The position numbers were made by a program, and so were the translations under genes. The notes under the pieces were generated by a model that ran no database searches, had not been told where the DNA came from, and saw only the letters and a program-made list of their open reading frames with translations. This document shows positions 1-10,906 of a stretch of DNA of 64,000 nucleotides, piece after piece. The DNA comes from Heliocidaris erythrogramma (Eukaryota > Echinodermata > Echinoidea > Camarodonta > Echinometridae). The DNA lies in the NCBI GenBank assembly GCA_025617745.1, contig CM046858.1, forward strand, positions 36,163,119-36,227,118, given 5' to 3'. Numbering within the stretch: the first letter of the stretch is position 1; each line of letters opens with the position of its first letter.

Positions 1-59
1 GTGTTAATTGTTGATAATCTATAGCATTAACCCATTGCCTACTGGAGCCGACAGGTCGC

Positions 60-690
60 TTTATTAAAAACTATTTTGGAATAATTATTTCAATTTAGGA
101 ATTTATGAACTGTCAGAATTACGAACATTTTAGCGTAATGAATGTTTGGAATTGTGAACCTGATGAATAACGATTACCTTCGGATTAATAAACCTCCTGA
201 GCAACAAACCTCAAGAATTATAAACCTTTGAAAAAATGACAAGCAACCTTTCGAAATACGCTGTGTCGTATGCCACTGCACAGGCAGCGCAATGTCTCTT
301 TTCTCTTATCCAATCGTACTTATGGTTCATTTCCTTACACAACTGCATCTACCAATATGACCTATAATGATTGTCTTAGAAAATATTGTGCTTGTTCGCA
401 AGTTCACCCCCCCCCTCCCCCCCCCCCCCCCCACAATTGTTTTTCTTATCCTCCCATTCACTCCTTACATCCTTGGTCCGCATTGTTATGGGTTACATGT
501 CGTTTTTCCGAAGGTTCATATAATTCATAATTCCGAAAATAAAAAAGGTTCATAATTCCTAAAATTAAAAAAAGGTTCATATTTCCGAAAATTAAATATG
601 GTTTATAATCCCGAAAATGATTTTATTACGAATTATGAACCTTCGGAGTAATGCAAGAAATGTTCATAATTATGAATCCTTCTTTTTCAG
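60..690. repeat. Degenerate TTCGGAATTATGAAC repeat, left block
   Basis: No credible gene is present. The stretch is built from loose, irregular copies of a motif close to TTCGGAATTATGAACC, for example near 100-240 and 500-690, with a C-rich tract at about 408-432. The same motif resumes at 4351-4440, on the far side of the LINE that starts near 690, and recurs at 48160-48360. This suggests a dispersed repeat family into which the LINE inserted. The spacing between motif copies is variable, so it is not a clean satellite. Confidence 0.55.
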
Positions 691-714
691 ATGATTGTAT
701 TTTTGGTTCTGTGA

Positions 715-3698
715 ATGAATAGTCGGCATGAAAATTATGACCAAGATTTAATAGATTCCGCTGTACTACAATCAAAGTATTTTACAGTAGAAGATTTTCA
801 TGATAAATTTCTTAAAAATAAACCCCCCAAAAATAAAATAGAGTCAATTAATAATAAACGAGAGTACAATGGAGTTGATTTGTATACACAATCCTTAAGT
901 TTATTACATATAAACGCTAGGAGTTTATTTAAGAACTTTGATTCAATCGAATTACTCCTATCCAACCTGAAAATATTTTCCATTTTCTGTAATAGGCATA
1001 TCGGAAACTTGGCTTCACAACAATTCCCCACCTTTATTTAATCTTGACAATTATCAAATGTATCGTTCGGACCGCAAACATAGTAAAGGGGGTGGGGTAG
1101 CACTATATATTCATGATAATATTAAACTAAAATTAAGACCTGACTTACACATCGAAGGTAGTGAAGACCTTTTCATTGAAATTTTAAATAGTAACACTAA
1201 AAATATAATAATAGGCTTGATATATAGACCCCCTAATTCTAATATTGATTTATTTTTAGATAGCTTTGACCAATACCTTAATATTGTTTCAAAGGAAAAT
1301 AAAGAAGTTTATATAATGGGGGATTACAATATTAATTTACTCCACACAGATGATAATAACACCTTGAAATTTATAAGCTCATTATTAACTTATACATTTC
1401 ATTCACACATCTCTCAGCCAACGCGGATATCAAGTACATCACAAACACTTATTGATAATATTTTCTCTAATACAATTAACAAAAAAAGCGCCAATGGCAT
1501 ACTTTATTATGACATTTCAGATCATTTGCCAATATTTACCATCTCCGATCAACCTATTTTTATGCAAAATAATAGGACTAAACATAATATAGAATTATTA
1601 AATTTTGATTTAGCTCAAGAGGAATGGTATGAAGTGTTAAATGAGACAATTGTTGATGTATCGTATGAAAAATTTATTTCTAAATTAATGTACTATTATA
1701 ATAAGAATATACCCATTGTAAAAACTAAGAAATACAAGAAATCGAAACAACCTTGGATCACTAAGGGCATTTTGCGATCAATATCTACGCGCAACAAATT
1801 ATATAAGCAAGCACTCAAAAGTAAATGTGACTCTAAAATGAAAAAATATAAACAATATAGAAATAAACTCACATCCTTAATAAGATTATCACGTAAATTA
1901 CATTATTCTCGAATACTAGAAGAAAATAAAAATAACATTAATTCGGTATGGAAAACTATAAACAATCTCATGGGTAAGAACAAGGCAGGTCTTAGTAATA
2001 CTTTTAATATTGATGGCGAACAAATTAGCGACCTTGGTAAAATATCGGATGCGTTTAATAATTACTTTATTAATATAGGTCAGAACTTAGCCTCTGATAT
2101 TGATGCTGATAAGACACAATTTTCCAAGTTTTTATCACCCCCTTGTGAAAATTCTTTATTTCTTAATCCAACTTATAATCAGGAAATATTAAATATTGTT
2201 GGACAACTTAAGTCGAGTAAATCTACGGGACATGATGATATAAGTGTTTATTTATTGAAACAAATCATTAACTACGTCGCTACCCCTTTAACTCATATTT
2301 TTAATTTATCACTATTAAACGGTAAATGCCCAAACTCTCTCAAAGTTGCAAAAGTAATCCCTGTGTTTAAAAAAGGATGATTCATCATTAATGAGTAATT
2401 ATAGGCCAATATCTCTGTTACCCAGTATCTCTAAAATCCTAGAAAAAATAATTTATAAACGATTATATAATTTTATGACTATAAATAATTTATTGATCCC
2501 TAATCAATTTGGTTTTAGACCAGGACACTCTACTGATTATGCTGTTTTACACATGTGTGACAAAATTATAGAATCATTTGCAAAAAAGGAACATACTATA
2601 GGCATATTCATGGATTTATCGAAAGCATTTGACACAATTAATCATGGGATATTATTATATAAACTAAATAATTATGGTGTAAGAGGACAAGCTTTATCTT
2701 GGTTCAAAGATTATCTACATAACCGACAACAATATGTTAATTTACAATCTTATAATTCCCAAAGACAATATATAAAATGTGGCGTACCACAGGGATCAAT
2801 ATTGGGTCCATTATTATTTATTATTTATGTAAACGATATAATTAATTCTTCTTTATCCTTGAATTTCGTTATGTTTGCTGACGACACAAGTATACTTTAT
2901 TCTCACCATGATTCAAATGTACTTATAAATACGCTTAATTCTGAGTTAAAAAACATATCTTTATGGTTTAAATGTAATAAACTGGCTCTCAATATTAATA
3001 AAACTAATTTTATTCAGTTTAGACAGGCAAACGCACAAAATGTAGATTGTAATATATTAATTGATGGATTGCCTCTGGTAGAAAAACACTCTACAAAATT
3101 TTTAGGAGTTACAATTGACTCAAATTTAACCTGGGCAGAACACACACGTAACATTCATACATCAATATCCAGAAACATCGGAATTCTTTACAAACTACAA
3201 CACTTAATAACTGAAAGGTCCCTAATGATATTATATAATTCCTTAATTCTATCTCACATAATGTACTGCAACATTGTTTGGGGCAATTGCTGTGTAACTA
3301 AATTAAATTCTATATTACTACTTCAAAAAAAGGCGTTACGCATTGTAACTAATTCTACTTATTTTTCTCACACTGATCCTTTATTTAAGCGTCTAAAAAC
3401 ATTAAGGATACAGGATATACATGCTTTTCAAACAGGAATGTTTATGTACAAATTCACATTTAAGCAACTCCCTTCGTTATTTTGTAACATATTCAACTTG
3501 AATTCAAATATACATGCATATCCTACTCGTCACTCCATAGATTATCATTTAGAAAATCCCAGAATTATTTTAGCACAAAAGTCAATCAGGCACCATGGTC
3601 CGGATGTCTGGAGTGCCCTACCACAATGGCTAAAGCAATGTTCCTCAATTTACTCTTTTAAAACATCGATTAAAAAATATTTATTATTTAAATATTAA
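715..3698 (+). pseudogene. LINE A endonuclease-reverse transcriptase, two frameshifts
   Basis: This encodes the polyprotein that nicks target DNA and copies LINE RNA. The apurinic-type endonuclease region runs from LHINARSL (about 900) through SETWL (about 1000), RSDRKHSKGGGVALYI (about 1062), LIYRPPNSNID and MGDYNINLL, to SDHLPIF (about 1520). The reverse transcriptase includes NYRPISLLPSISKILEK (2395 on), NQFGFRPGHST, FMDLSKAFDTINH, GVPQGSILGPLLFIIYVND and the catalytic FADDTS (about 2875). A conserved C-terminal region ends at 3698. Two single-base disruptions break it. One lies between about 980 and 998, shifting the endonuclease from frame 1 to frame 2. The other lies near 2378, where an extra T produces TGA after VFKKG. 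No other stops were seen, so decay is recent but the copy is not translatable as one protein. Confidence 0.9.
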
Positions 3699-3990
3699 AG
3701 TACACCTATCTAATCTAACTTAACAAAAATGCCACTGGAAAAAAGAATTAACTCTTGGTCAACCCATTTTTTTTTCTTTCTTTATATAATAACAATTATT
3801 CAGGGTTCTCGTTAGATATTGATACATTCATTATGAAAAAAGGGTTGAACTACTTCTTCAATACACACCCTACATAATAAATCAATAAAACGATCGATCA
3901 ACCAAGATGCACGTGCACACATCTCTGCACTTACGCACTCACGTGCACACACTTTTACTTTTACCTCAATACGCCCGAAACTGCAGATGT

Positions 3991-4062
3991 ATTTTTTTTT
4001 CCTTTTTTTTTTTTTTTTTCCTTTTTTTTTTTTTTTTTTTTCTCTTCTTTTCTTTTCCTTTT
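3991..4062 (+). repeat. Poly-pyrimidine (T-rich) tract in LINE A 3' UTR
   Basis: Long T runs are broken only by CC and C. It lies downstream of the reverse transcriptase stop and upstream of the pentanucleotide tail, so it belongs to the LINE 3' UTR. Confidence 0.7.
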
Positions 4063-4678
4063 TGTTTAATTATTAAACCGTTACAATGTCCAAAAATCGT
4101 ATAAAATCTTCTCGAGGCTCCCATCCCAGTCAAGCTATATGCTTATGATGGAAACCTCCTGCATTTTTTGTCCTCATCAAACCTTTGTTTTGTTTGCGTT
4201 CTATAATTTGTTATGTCAAAGTATATATTTTTTGTACTGATGATTATTTTGTCATGTATTGTGTTATTATGTTCCGTTCACTTATTGTAGATCAATTATA
4301 CTTTGTATATTTGGAAAAATGCAGAAATAAATCAAATCAAATCAAATCAAATTTCCGGAAATATGAATCCCTGATAATGGCAATTTGGTGTTTCGGAATT
4401 ATGAACATTCGGACAATCGAACCTTCGGAAAATCGAGTACCTCGGTCCTTTACGAACTCATGCAAGTTTTTATCTCTTCATCATCTTGATATTTGCACTC
4501 CACAATATACAAGATATCATTTCAAGTATAAAATAATAATGCAGAGTATTTAGAAATTCTAGGTAACTAAAGCACATAATTTATTATCAACTATTAGGTC
4601 AGCACAGAGAAAAAAAAACAGATAATAAATTGCACTCTTAATTATGATACCTTTAGTCATACCGCAAAACCGACTCCA

Positions 4679-4818
4679 GAGGAGCGTTTCATGAAAGGAA
4701 GTTGTCGGATATTTTATCCGACAACTGTTATAAGGTACTGAAATCCTCGCATCTGATTGGCTGAGAGCAAAGTTGTCGGATAAAATATCTGACAAGTCCT
4801 TTCATGAAATGCCCCCGG
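4679..4818. mobile_element. Fold-back MITE with CTGATTGGCTGAGAGCA core (copy 1)
   Basis: The arms are self-complementary: GCGTTTCATGAAAGGA at the left pairs with TCCTTTCATGAAATGC at the right, and an inner arm TTGTCGGATATTTTATCCGACAA is mirrored by TTGTCGGATAAAATATCTGACAA. The centre reads CATCTGATTGGCTGAGAGCA. The element is bounded by identical copies of ACCGACTCCA at 4669-4678 and 4819-4828, a probable target-site duplication. It has no coding capacity. Related copies lie at 18212, 29605 and 53973. Confidence 0.8.
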
Positions 4819-4964
4819 ACCGACTCCAAACTGACCAATTCCTTGGCCCTTTTTTTTTTGTTCGTTGTCGTTCTTGTGTCAGTCGCATTGGTGTGACTGC
4901 AGCAAACGCAAAACAAAACGATTATAACAATTATAGTACCTAGTTATAAAATAATAATATGATG

Positions 4965-6330
4965 CCTCTGATCTAAGTAACTATCGCCCAATTTCCATTT
5001 TGTCCGGCTTTTCAAAAATACTTGAACGTATCGTGTATAACAGATCGTATGATTCTTTTGACGAAGAATTACCTCCTCAATCCAAATCAATTTGGCTTCA
5101 GGAAATCATATTCAACTGAGTTTGCATTAGTACAATTGTATGACATGTGATTGGCGAGTTTATTGATTTCAGCAAGGCATTCGACACACTTGATCACTCG
5201 ATTCTTTTGAAGAAATTACAACATTTTAATGTCAGAGGAATAACTTTAATGTGGTTTCAGAGCCATTTGTCGAACAGGAAACAATTTATCTCATATGATC
5301 ATGTTAATTCTGAAAACAGTATTAGATATAAAATGTGGAGTCCAACAGGGCTCAATATTGGGCCCGCTATTGTTCTTACTTTATATTAATGATATTTCTA
5401 AGCTCAACTGTCATAAAATATATAATGTTTGCTGACGACACAAATGTGTTTCCCTCACAGAAAAACACCTTATCAACACTCAGAACTGCCAAACTTGCCA
5501 AAACTTGCCAAATGGTTTCGATGTAATACTATCTTTAAATCTTAAGAAAACAAACTACATATATTTTAGAACTCATAATACACTATTACAGCCTGATATA
5601 TCCTTGAAAATAGATGACACTTTGATCGAACGGAAAACCAAGACTGAATTTCTTGGACTTTATATTAACGAATTTTAGTATTGTTCTTACTTTATATTAA
5701 TGAGATTTCTAAGCTCAACTGTCATAAAATATATAATGCTTGCTGACGACACAAATGTGTTTCCCTCACAGAAAAACACCTTATCAACACTCAGAACTGC
5801 CAAACTTGCCAAAACTTGCCAAATGGTTTCGATGTAATACTATCTTTAAAGCTTAAGAAAACAAACTACATATATTTTAGAACTCATATTACACTATTAC
5901 AGCCTGATATATCCTTGAAAATAGATGACACTTTGATCGAACGGAAAACCAAGACTGAATTTCTTGGACTTTATATTAACGAATTTTTAGATTGGTCTGA
6001 TCACATCAAGTATATTTCTAAAACCATTTCACGCAGTGTTGGTGTTCTGTTTAAACTGAAGTTTTACCTCCCATTGAACATCCTATTCATACTTTATAAT
6101 CCTATGTTACTACCGTATATAACATTCTGTAATGATTTATGGGCGAATTGCAAATGTCTGAACAACTCGATTTTAAGATATTAAAAAAGGTATACGTATA
6201 TGTACTGGTTCTCACTACAGGGACCGTAGTGCCAGTTTGTTCCTAAAATTAAATACCCTCAAAATATCAAATACAAAGTTTCTACAGACTTCAATGTTTA
6301 TGTTTCATCTTTACAATGTCCAATTGTGAT
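4965..6330 (+). pseudogene. LINE reverse transcriptase relic with internal 311-bp duplication
   Basis: This is a decayed CR1/Jockey-type reverse transcriptase. Recognisable pieces are NYRPISILSGFSKILER (about 4980), DFSKAFDTLDHSILLKKL (about 5165), LSNRKQF, a damaged GVPQGS box (about 5335-5365), FADDTN (about 5428), KTKTEFLGLYI and the thumb-like DHIKYISKTISRSVGVLFKL (about 6000). The block 5368-5678 is repeated almost identically from 5679, an offset of 311 bp. Because 311 is not a multiple of three, the duplication itself breaks the frame. Several other stops and frameshifts are present, so no functional protein is expected. The C-terminal LQTSMFMFHLYN remnant near 6280 marks the 3' limit. 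Confidence 0.85.
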
Positions 6331-6362
6331 GCCGCCCCCCCCCACCCCCCCCCCACCCACCC
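6331..6362. repeat. C-rich simple tract
   Basis: Runs of C interrupted by single A bases follow the LINE relic immediately. Confidence 0.8.
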
Positions 6363-7049
6363 ATGGCCTGGTTCACGCTACGCCCTAAAATCGCGTTAAG
6401 ATATAAAGTTCACTTCAGAAATACAAAGTCTTAAATTGGGTTAGGTATACAGTGGTTGTTACAATTGCACAAAATGATATCCAATAAACCAGTTCATAAT
6501 TAGTATACTGTACAAATGACCCTAAAATGACCCCAGTTTGCACCCGCTACTTGTTTGACAAGTACAATCATGCATTGGTGCGCGCATCGTGATGCGTACA
6601 AACCGCAACGACGGCGTATAAAGGTCAATTGTACTCGGTACAAATCACCTTGATCTGCACAAGCGCAAATTGTAATTACGAATCTAATCAGCCAGTTCGT
6701 AATTTCAATTTGCGCATGTGCAGAGCAGCCAGTACGTAATTACAATTTGCGCATGTGCAGTTAAAGGTCATTTCAATTGAAGTGAATTGAATTGATAATG
6801 GTTTATTTAAATCAGCACATGGCAGCCCGAAGGCTGAATTGAGTGTGATGTACAATAAAAACACATGTAGGCCTAGATATTTATACAAGATTCGAAAAAC
6901 ATTAAAATATAAAAATTCACATATACACGTATATAATATTTCAAAAACATATGGAGATAGCATGTATTAAAAACACAGCGACATAATATATAATTGCACC
7001 ATAGCTACATTTGCTGTCTTGTATTTTTAATATTATCACTAATATCAAT
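6363..7049. other. Non-coding stretch with a probable antisense LINE 3' end
   Basis: No gene is seen. Near 6770-6800 the sequence GTGAATTGAATTGATAATGG followed by TTTATTTAAA reads, on the minus strand, like the AATAAA plus TTCAA-repeat 3' end of the LINEs in this window. The next ~200 bases could therefore be an antisense LINE 3' UTR. The segment 6500-6545 (GTACAAATGACCCTAAAATG) recurs inverted at about 12630-12665. Confidence 0.35.
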
Positions 7050-7053
7050 ATTT

Positions 7054-7086
<33 letters not shown>

Positions 7087-7195
7087 TTTTACTAATATTA
7101 CTATTATCATTATTGTTAATGGCAATAATATCATTATTACTATTAATGTCAATATTATTAATTATTATAAAAGTGATCATGAAGACTATTATTAT
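7050..7195. repeat. TAT/ATT-rich microsatellite at the Penelope-like insertion site
   Basis: Imperfect ATT, TTA and ATC repeats continue up to the boundary of the Penelope-like element. A comparable ATT-rich tract resumes at about 10538-10735 on the other side, so the element may have inserted in or beside a microsatellite. Confidence 0.75.
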
Positions 7196-7354
7196 TATAA
7201 CGTGGAGAAGGTTTACGGTTCACCATGTGTGTTGGTAGGAGGAAAGGGAAAAGGAAATTAGAAATGGATAGACGAGAAAGGATGACAAGAGAGAAAAGAA
7301 GAAATATTCTTTCGTGACAATGGGTGAAGTCCTGAAAAGGACTGTAGACCAGAT
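7196..7354 (-). repeat. Penelope-like pseudo-LTR, 3' copy
   Basis: This 159-bp repeat starts TATAACGTGGAGAAGG on the plus strand and ends CTGTAGACCAGAT. Its partner is 10317-10475 in the same orientation. The differences I see are AATTAGAA versus AATTAGAG, and AAATATTC versus AAATAATC. Confidence 0.9.
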
Positions 7355-7450
7355 GAGATGAGATGAGAAGACTTGGTTGATGATCGATGGATGAGCAGCG
7401 ATGGATTGAGTAGCGAAGGTTTGAGTAGATGAGGCTTGAGTAGGAGGTTA
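7355..7450 (-). repeat. Short GATGAG/TGAGTAG repeats next to the pseudo-LTR
   Basis: Between the pseudo-LTR and the hammerhead-like motif, the plus strand shows three GATGA units (about 7352-7370), then irregular TTGAGTAG-type repeats. It is non-coding and part of the element. Confidence 0.5.
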
Positions 7451-7495
7451 CTCGACGTTTCGGACAGGTTCACTGTCCGTCATCAGGAGTGAAGT
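7440..7495 (-). ncRNA. Hammerhead-ribozyme-like motif of the Penelope-like element
   Basis: On the minus strand, CACTC is followed by the conserved core CTGATGA (complement of 7480-7486). Next comes a 7-bp stem II, CGGACAG/CTGTCCG with a TGAAC loop (7461-7479), then GAAA (7458-7461) and CGTC, then GAGTAA. ACTC before the core can pair with GAGT after it as helix I, placing the predicted cleavage after GTC (position 7454). Helix III is reduced to the self-complementary ACGT. That could form only as a minimal stem or between two molecules. Hammerhead motifs are known in Penelope-like elements; activity of this one is inference. Confidence 0.6.
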
Positions 7496-7872
7496 GTGCT
7501 AGACGAGCGGCGGGGTTTTTATGGAGTGTGTGTCGGAGGAATCGGCGGCCGGAGGTGTGGGCGGGTTGCTGTCGGTGGTGGCGCTATTATGTCCGAGAGT
7601 TGAGTGGACGTGAGTGCGGACGTCGGATGGATTGGTAGCGGGGGGCTGGCGGCGTGAAGTCCTTTGTGTGTTTGCTGGTCGAGGGCGGAGATTGTACCGG
7701 GTTTGAGTAGGTGGGACGGCGAGCTGTGGTGTCGGGGGTGCGTCGGCCTGAGGATTGGGTGGGATGGCGTTGGTAGTCGGCGGGTCGGCGTGCTGGATGG
7801 TCGGCTGGTCGGCGGGTTGAGTGGGCTGTGAGTCGGTGGGTTTGGTGGGCTGCGATTCAGTGGATTGAGTTG

Positions 7873-10307
7873 TCAGTGGTGCTGGTTGTGTGGATTGGGT
7901 TTGGTGTTGGTTGGTGCCCCTATGAAGGATTGGGTGCCAGATGTGGTTGAGATGAAGTCCTGTGGTACTGTGTCGTGGCGTTGAATCTCGATGGCCTCCC
8001 TCACTCGTCTGGTGTGCCAGTGCTTGATGTTGGTGATTAGAGTGCTGTGTGCCCAGTCGATGTGGTGATCTTCTTGTTGTGCGTGTTTGACTATTGCAGA
8101 TATGTCCCAGTCGCTAAGTCGGTGGCAGGCCTTGTGTTCCTTAAGTCTTGTGTTGAAATCTCGTCCTGTCTCTCCGATGTAGACTTTGCCGCAGTCGCAG
8201 GGAATCTTGTATACACCGGGTTGTTTGTTGGTAGGGGTCTTGTCCTTGTGTGAGTGCAAGATGGAGTGAAGTTTCTTGGAGGATCGGTGTCGGACTTTGA
8301 AGTTGGCTTGAGTAAGTATGCGGTGTAGTTGGTGGGATATCTTGCCGAGGTACGGGAGAACAACTATGGTGGGTTGGTTTCCGGTGGATTGGTCGTTGGT
8401 GGCGGCGTCTGTGGGTTGGTGATGAGGTCGGTGGGTGGAGATCTTCTTCCTAGGGTATTGGTTGATGGAGGTGAGTGCATTGGTGATGTGAGTGAGTTCT
8501 TGTTGAAGATGGTCCTTGTCACTGAGTTGGTATGCGCGTCTGATGAGGGAGTTGGGTACCGACTGGTGGATGGATGGGTGGTGGAAGGAGCGGTAGTTGA
8601 GGTATCTGTCCGTGTGGGTAGGTTTTCGGTAGATCTGGTGTGAGAGGAACCCTGAGTTGGTCTTCTTGACGAGAACGTCCAGGAAAGGGATTGAGTCGTT
8701 GAGTTGAGTCTCCATTGTGAACTTGATGTCCGGGTGTTGGCTGTTGAGGTGGTCGAGGAATCGGTGCAAGTCTGTTGTGCTGTGTGGCCAGATGACGAAA
8801 GTGTCGTCTACGTAGCGAAGCCAGAGTGAGGGTCGTTTGTCGGCGGTCTTCAGTGCTTGGTGTTCGAGGTGCTCCATGAAAATTTTGGCGATGATTGGTG
8901 AGAGAGGTGAATCCATGGCAGCCCCTTTGAGTTGTTTGTAGAAGTTGGTGCGCCACTTAAAGGAATTGGAGTTGAGGCAGGTGAGGAGAAGGTCGTGGAT
9001 CTGGTCAGGAGTGAGGTTGGTGCGTGAGGCAAGGTCTGAGTCGGTGAGGAGTCGTTGTCTGATGATATCGCAGGTTTCGGTGACTGGTACGCTGGTAAAG
9101 AGTGAGACGACGTCGAAGCTGACGAGTGTGTCGGTGGGTTGAAGCTTGGTCTTGGAGATGATGTCGACGAAATGCTGTGAGTTGGTGACGTGATGGTCGG
9201 TGGGGCCTATTAGTGGTTGAAGTATGGTGGCTAGGTGTCGTGCTGTGTTGTAGCTGGGAGATCCGCGGGTGGAAATGATGGGTCGGAGAGGCGTGTCGGG
9301 TTTGTGAATCTTGGGTTGGCCGAAAAGGATGGGGCAGGTGCCTGAAGAAGATCGGAGTTGAAAGTAGAGTGGTTTGGGTATGATGTCTTTGCGGTGGAGA
9401 GCGAGTAGCTTCTGGTTGATCTTCCTTTCCGTGGCTTGGGTCGGGTCGTGCTTGAGTTCTTGGTAGGTGTCCTTGTCCTTGAGTAGGTCGTTGATCTTGT
9501 GGTTGTAGTCTTGTTGGTCCATGACGACTGTTGCGTTGCCCTTGTCAGCTTGAAGAATGTGGATGGATTGGTTTTTGCGTAGTTCCTTAATGGCTTGGTG
9601 TTCTTCCTTGGTTAGATTGGGTTTGGGTGGCTTGGAGTCGGCTAGGGCGTTGGTCACTTTGCGTCTGATTTCGTCGGCGGCTGTCTTGGAGAGGAAGCGG
9701 AGCTTGGGTTCAACTTGCTGGATCACGTCGGAGAAAGGGATCTTCTTGGGGGGGGGGGGACCGCAAAGTTAAGTCCTAGAGAAAGTACCTTGTGTTGAGG
9801 TTGAGTGAGTTGGTGCTTGCTGAGGTTGATGACGGTGTCCTTGTGTCTAGGGTGGCGTGAGTTGTCGGTGGGAGTGGTCTTGGGTGTGGAGAGTTGGTTA
9901 AATTTGTTGATGTGCTTGAGTCGGGTCGAGCTGAAGGCTTGGTCGGCGGTGTCCTTGTTGAAGGTGTTGATCTTGTGTAAGTCTTCCGGATTGAGGTGTC
10001 GGTCAAGATTGGATTGGGTAGAAGAGATGAGTGTATTGGTGCTGTGGAGTTGGTGCCGGGTGTGGGTGATGCGTTCTCTGGTGAGGGAGATGCTAGCTTG
10101 GTGGAGGATGCGCTTGGCCTTAGGTGAGTCGACGGGAGATTTGAGTTGGAGTCCAGTGGGGATGATGTTAGAGTCACGGCAGCGTTTGAGGAAGGTGAGG
10201 TGGTTGGTAAGCTTGGCGGCTTTCACTTGGTTGCGTTGGAGAAGTCTAGCGTCGCGTTGAGTTTGCTCCCCGTAGAGCTGGATTAGATGATCTTTGAAGG
10301 TATGCAT
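7873..10307 (-). pseudogene. Penelope-like reverse transcriptase with GIY-YIG endonuclease, one frameshift
   Basis: Retroelement polyprotein. The N-terminal part (10307 down to about 9760) is a basic region ending LSLGLNFAVPPPP. The reverse transcriptase (about 9726-8500) contains FLSKTAADEIRRKV, ILQADKGNATVVMD, FGQPKIHKPDTPLRPIIS, SFDVVSLFTSVPV, MDSPLSPIIAKIFMEHLE and the catalytic YVDDTF. The GIY-YIG nuclease near the C-terminus begins GVYKIPCDCGKVYIGETGRD (about 8210-8150). The two parts lie in different minus-strand frames and join across a run of ten Gs (plus strand, about 9750-9759). A length change in this homopolymer is the simplest explanation for the break. A sequencing or assembly slip there cannot be excluded. 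All catalytic motifs remain intact. Confidence 0.9.
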
Positions 10308-10316
10308 GGTGGAGCT

Positions 10317-10475
10317 TATAACGTGGAGAAGGTTTACGGTTCACCATGTGTGTTGGTAGGAGGAAAGGGAAAAGGAAATTAGAGATGGATAGACGAGAAA
10401 GGATGACAAGAGAGAAAAGAAGAAATAATCTTTCGTGACAATGGGTGAAGTCCTGAAAAGGACTGTAGACCAGAT
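10317..10475 (-). repeat. Penelope-like pseudo-LTR, 5' copy
   Basis: Direct copy of 7196-7354 at the 5' side of the minus-strand element, same length and nearly identical. The protein-coding region begins only about ten bases inside it. Confidence 0.9.
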
Positions 10476-10476
10476 A

Positions 10477-10538
10477 GTATAGTGTATGACTTTGGTGATA
10501 TGATTGTTTTTGTCGTTCCATTTGCATATTTCACATAT
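10477..10538 (+). repeat. Flanking segment duplicated at 10845-10906
   Basis: About 62 bp starting TAGTGTATGACTTTGGTGAT and ending TTGCATATTTCACATA recur at 10845-10906 with one or two differences. The first copy abuts the Penelope-like element directly. Confidence 0.8.
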
Positions 10539-10735
10539 TATTATTATTATTATTATTGCTATTATTATCATTATTTTTTTTACATCATCACCATTGTTTT
10601 AATTATTATCATTATTGATACAAATGTTATTATCATTGTTATCATTAAATTTGTTACTGGTATATTTATTATGATTAAATTTTATATTATTATTGATGTT
10701 ATTGCTGTTATTATCATTATGAAAGAGAGTAACTA
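10538..10735. repeat. ATT-rich microsatellite, right of the Penelope-like element
   Basis: TAT/ATT repeats grading into imperfect ATC/ATT. The reading frames across it are low complexity and not genes. Confidence 0.8.
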
Positions 10736-10906
10736 GGCATCATACAGTTTAGGAGGTATAGTGAATAGAATAAAATTATGACAATGAACGTAATTTGAAA
10801 TAAATGAAAACTATACCTAAAATCCCGTTCTATTCAAAGTACATAGTAGTGTATGACTTTGGTGATATGATTGTTTTTGTTGTTCCATTTGCATATTTCA
10901 CATAGT

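Larger units (their letters stand above)
690..4350 (+). mobile_element. CR1/Jockey-type LINE, 5'-truncated copy (LINE A)
   Basis: A non-LTR retrotransposon carries an endonuclease/reverse transcriptase reading frame (715-3698), a 3' UTR with a long T-rich tract (about 3991-4062), and a 3' tail of repeated 'aaatc' units ending near 4350. The pentanucleotide tail after an AAATAA-like stretch matches the layout of the second LINE in the window (58280-62220). No ORF1 is visible upstream, so the copy looks 5'-truncated. It lies inside the TTCGGAATTATGAAC repeat on both sides. The clade (Crack, Daphne, CR1 or similar) cannot be fixed without a phylogeny. Confidence 0.9.
7196..10475 (-). mobile_element. 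Penelope-like retroelement (GIY-YIG type)
   Basis: The element reads on the minus strand. It is bounded by two 159-bp direct repeats (7196-7354 and 10317-10475) that I could distinguish at only two positions, which fits the pseudo-LTR arrangement of Penelope-like elements. It encodes a reverse transcriptase joined to a GIY-YIG endonuclease, the defining domain pair of this class. A hammerhead-like motif lies just inside the 3' repeat. GC content is clearly higher than in the flanking DNA. Near-identical repeats and a single visible frameshift suggest a young copy. Confidence 0.93.

Noticed and set aside
8047..8643. Plus-strand ORFs across the Penelope-like element
   Set aside because: They are antisense shadows of the GC-rich minus-strand polyprotein, which carries all the family motifs.
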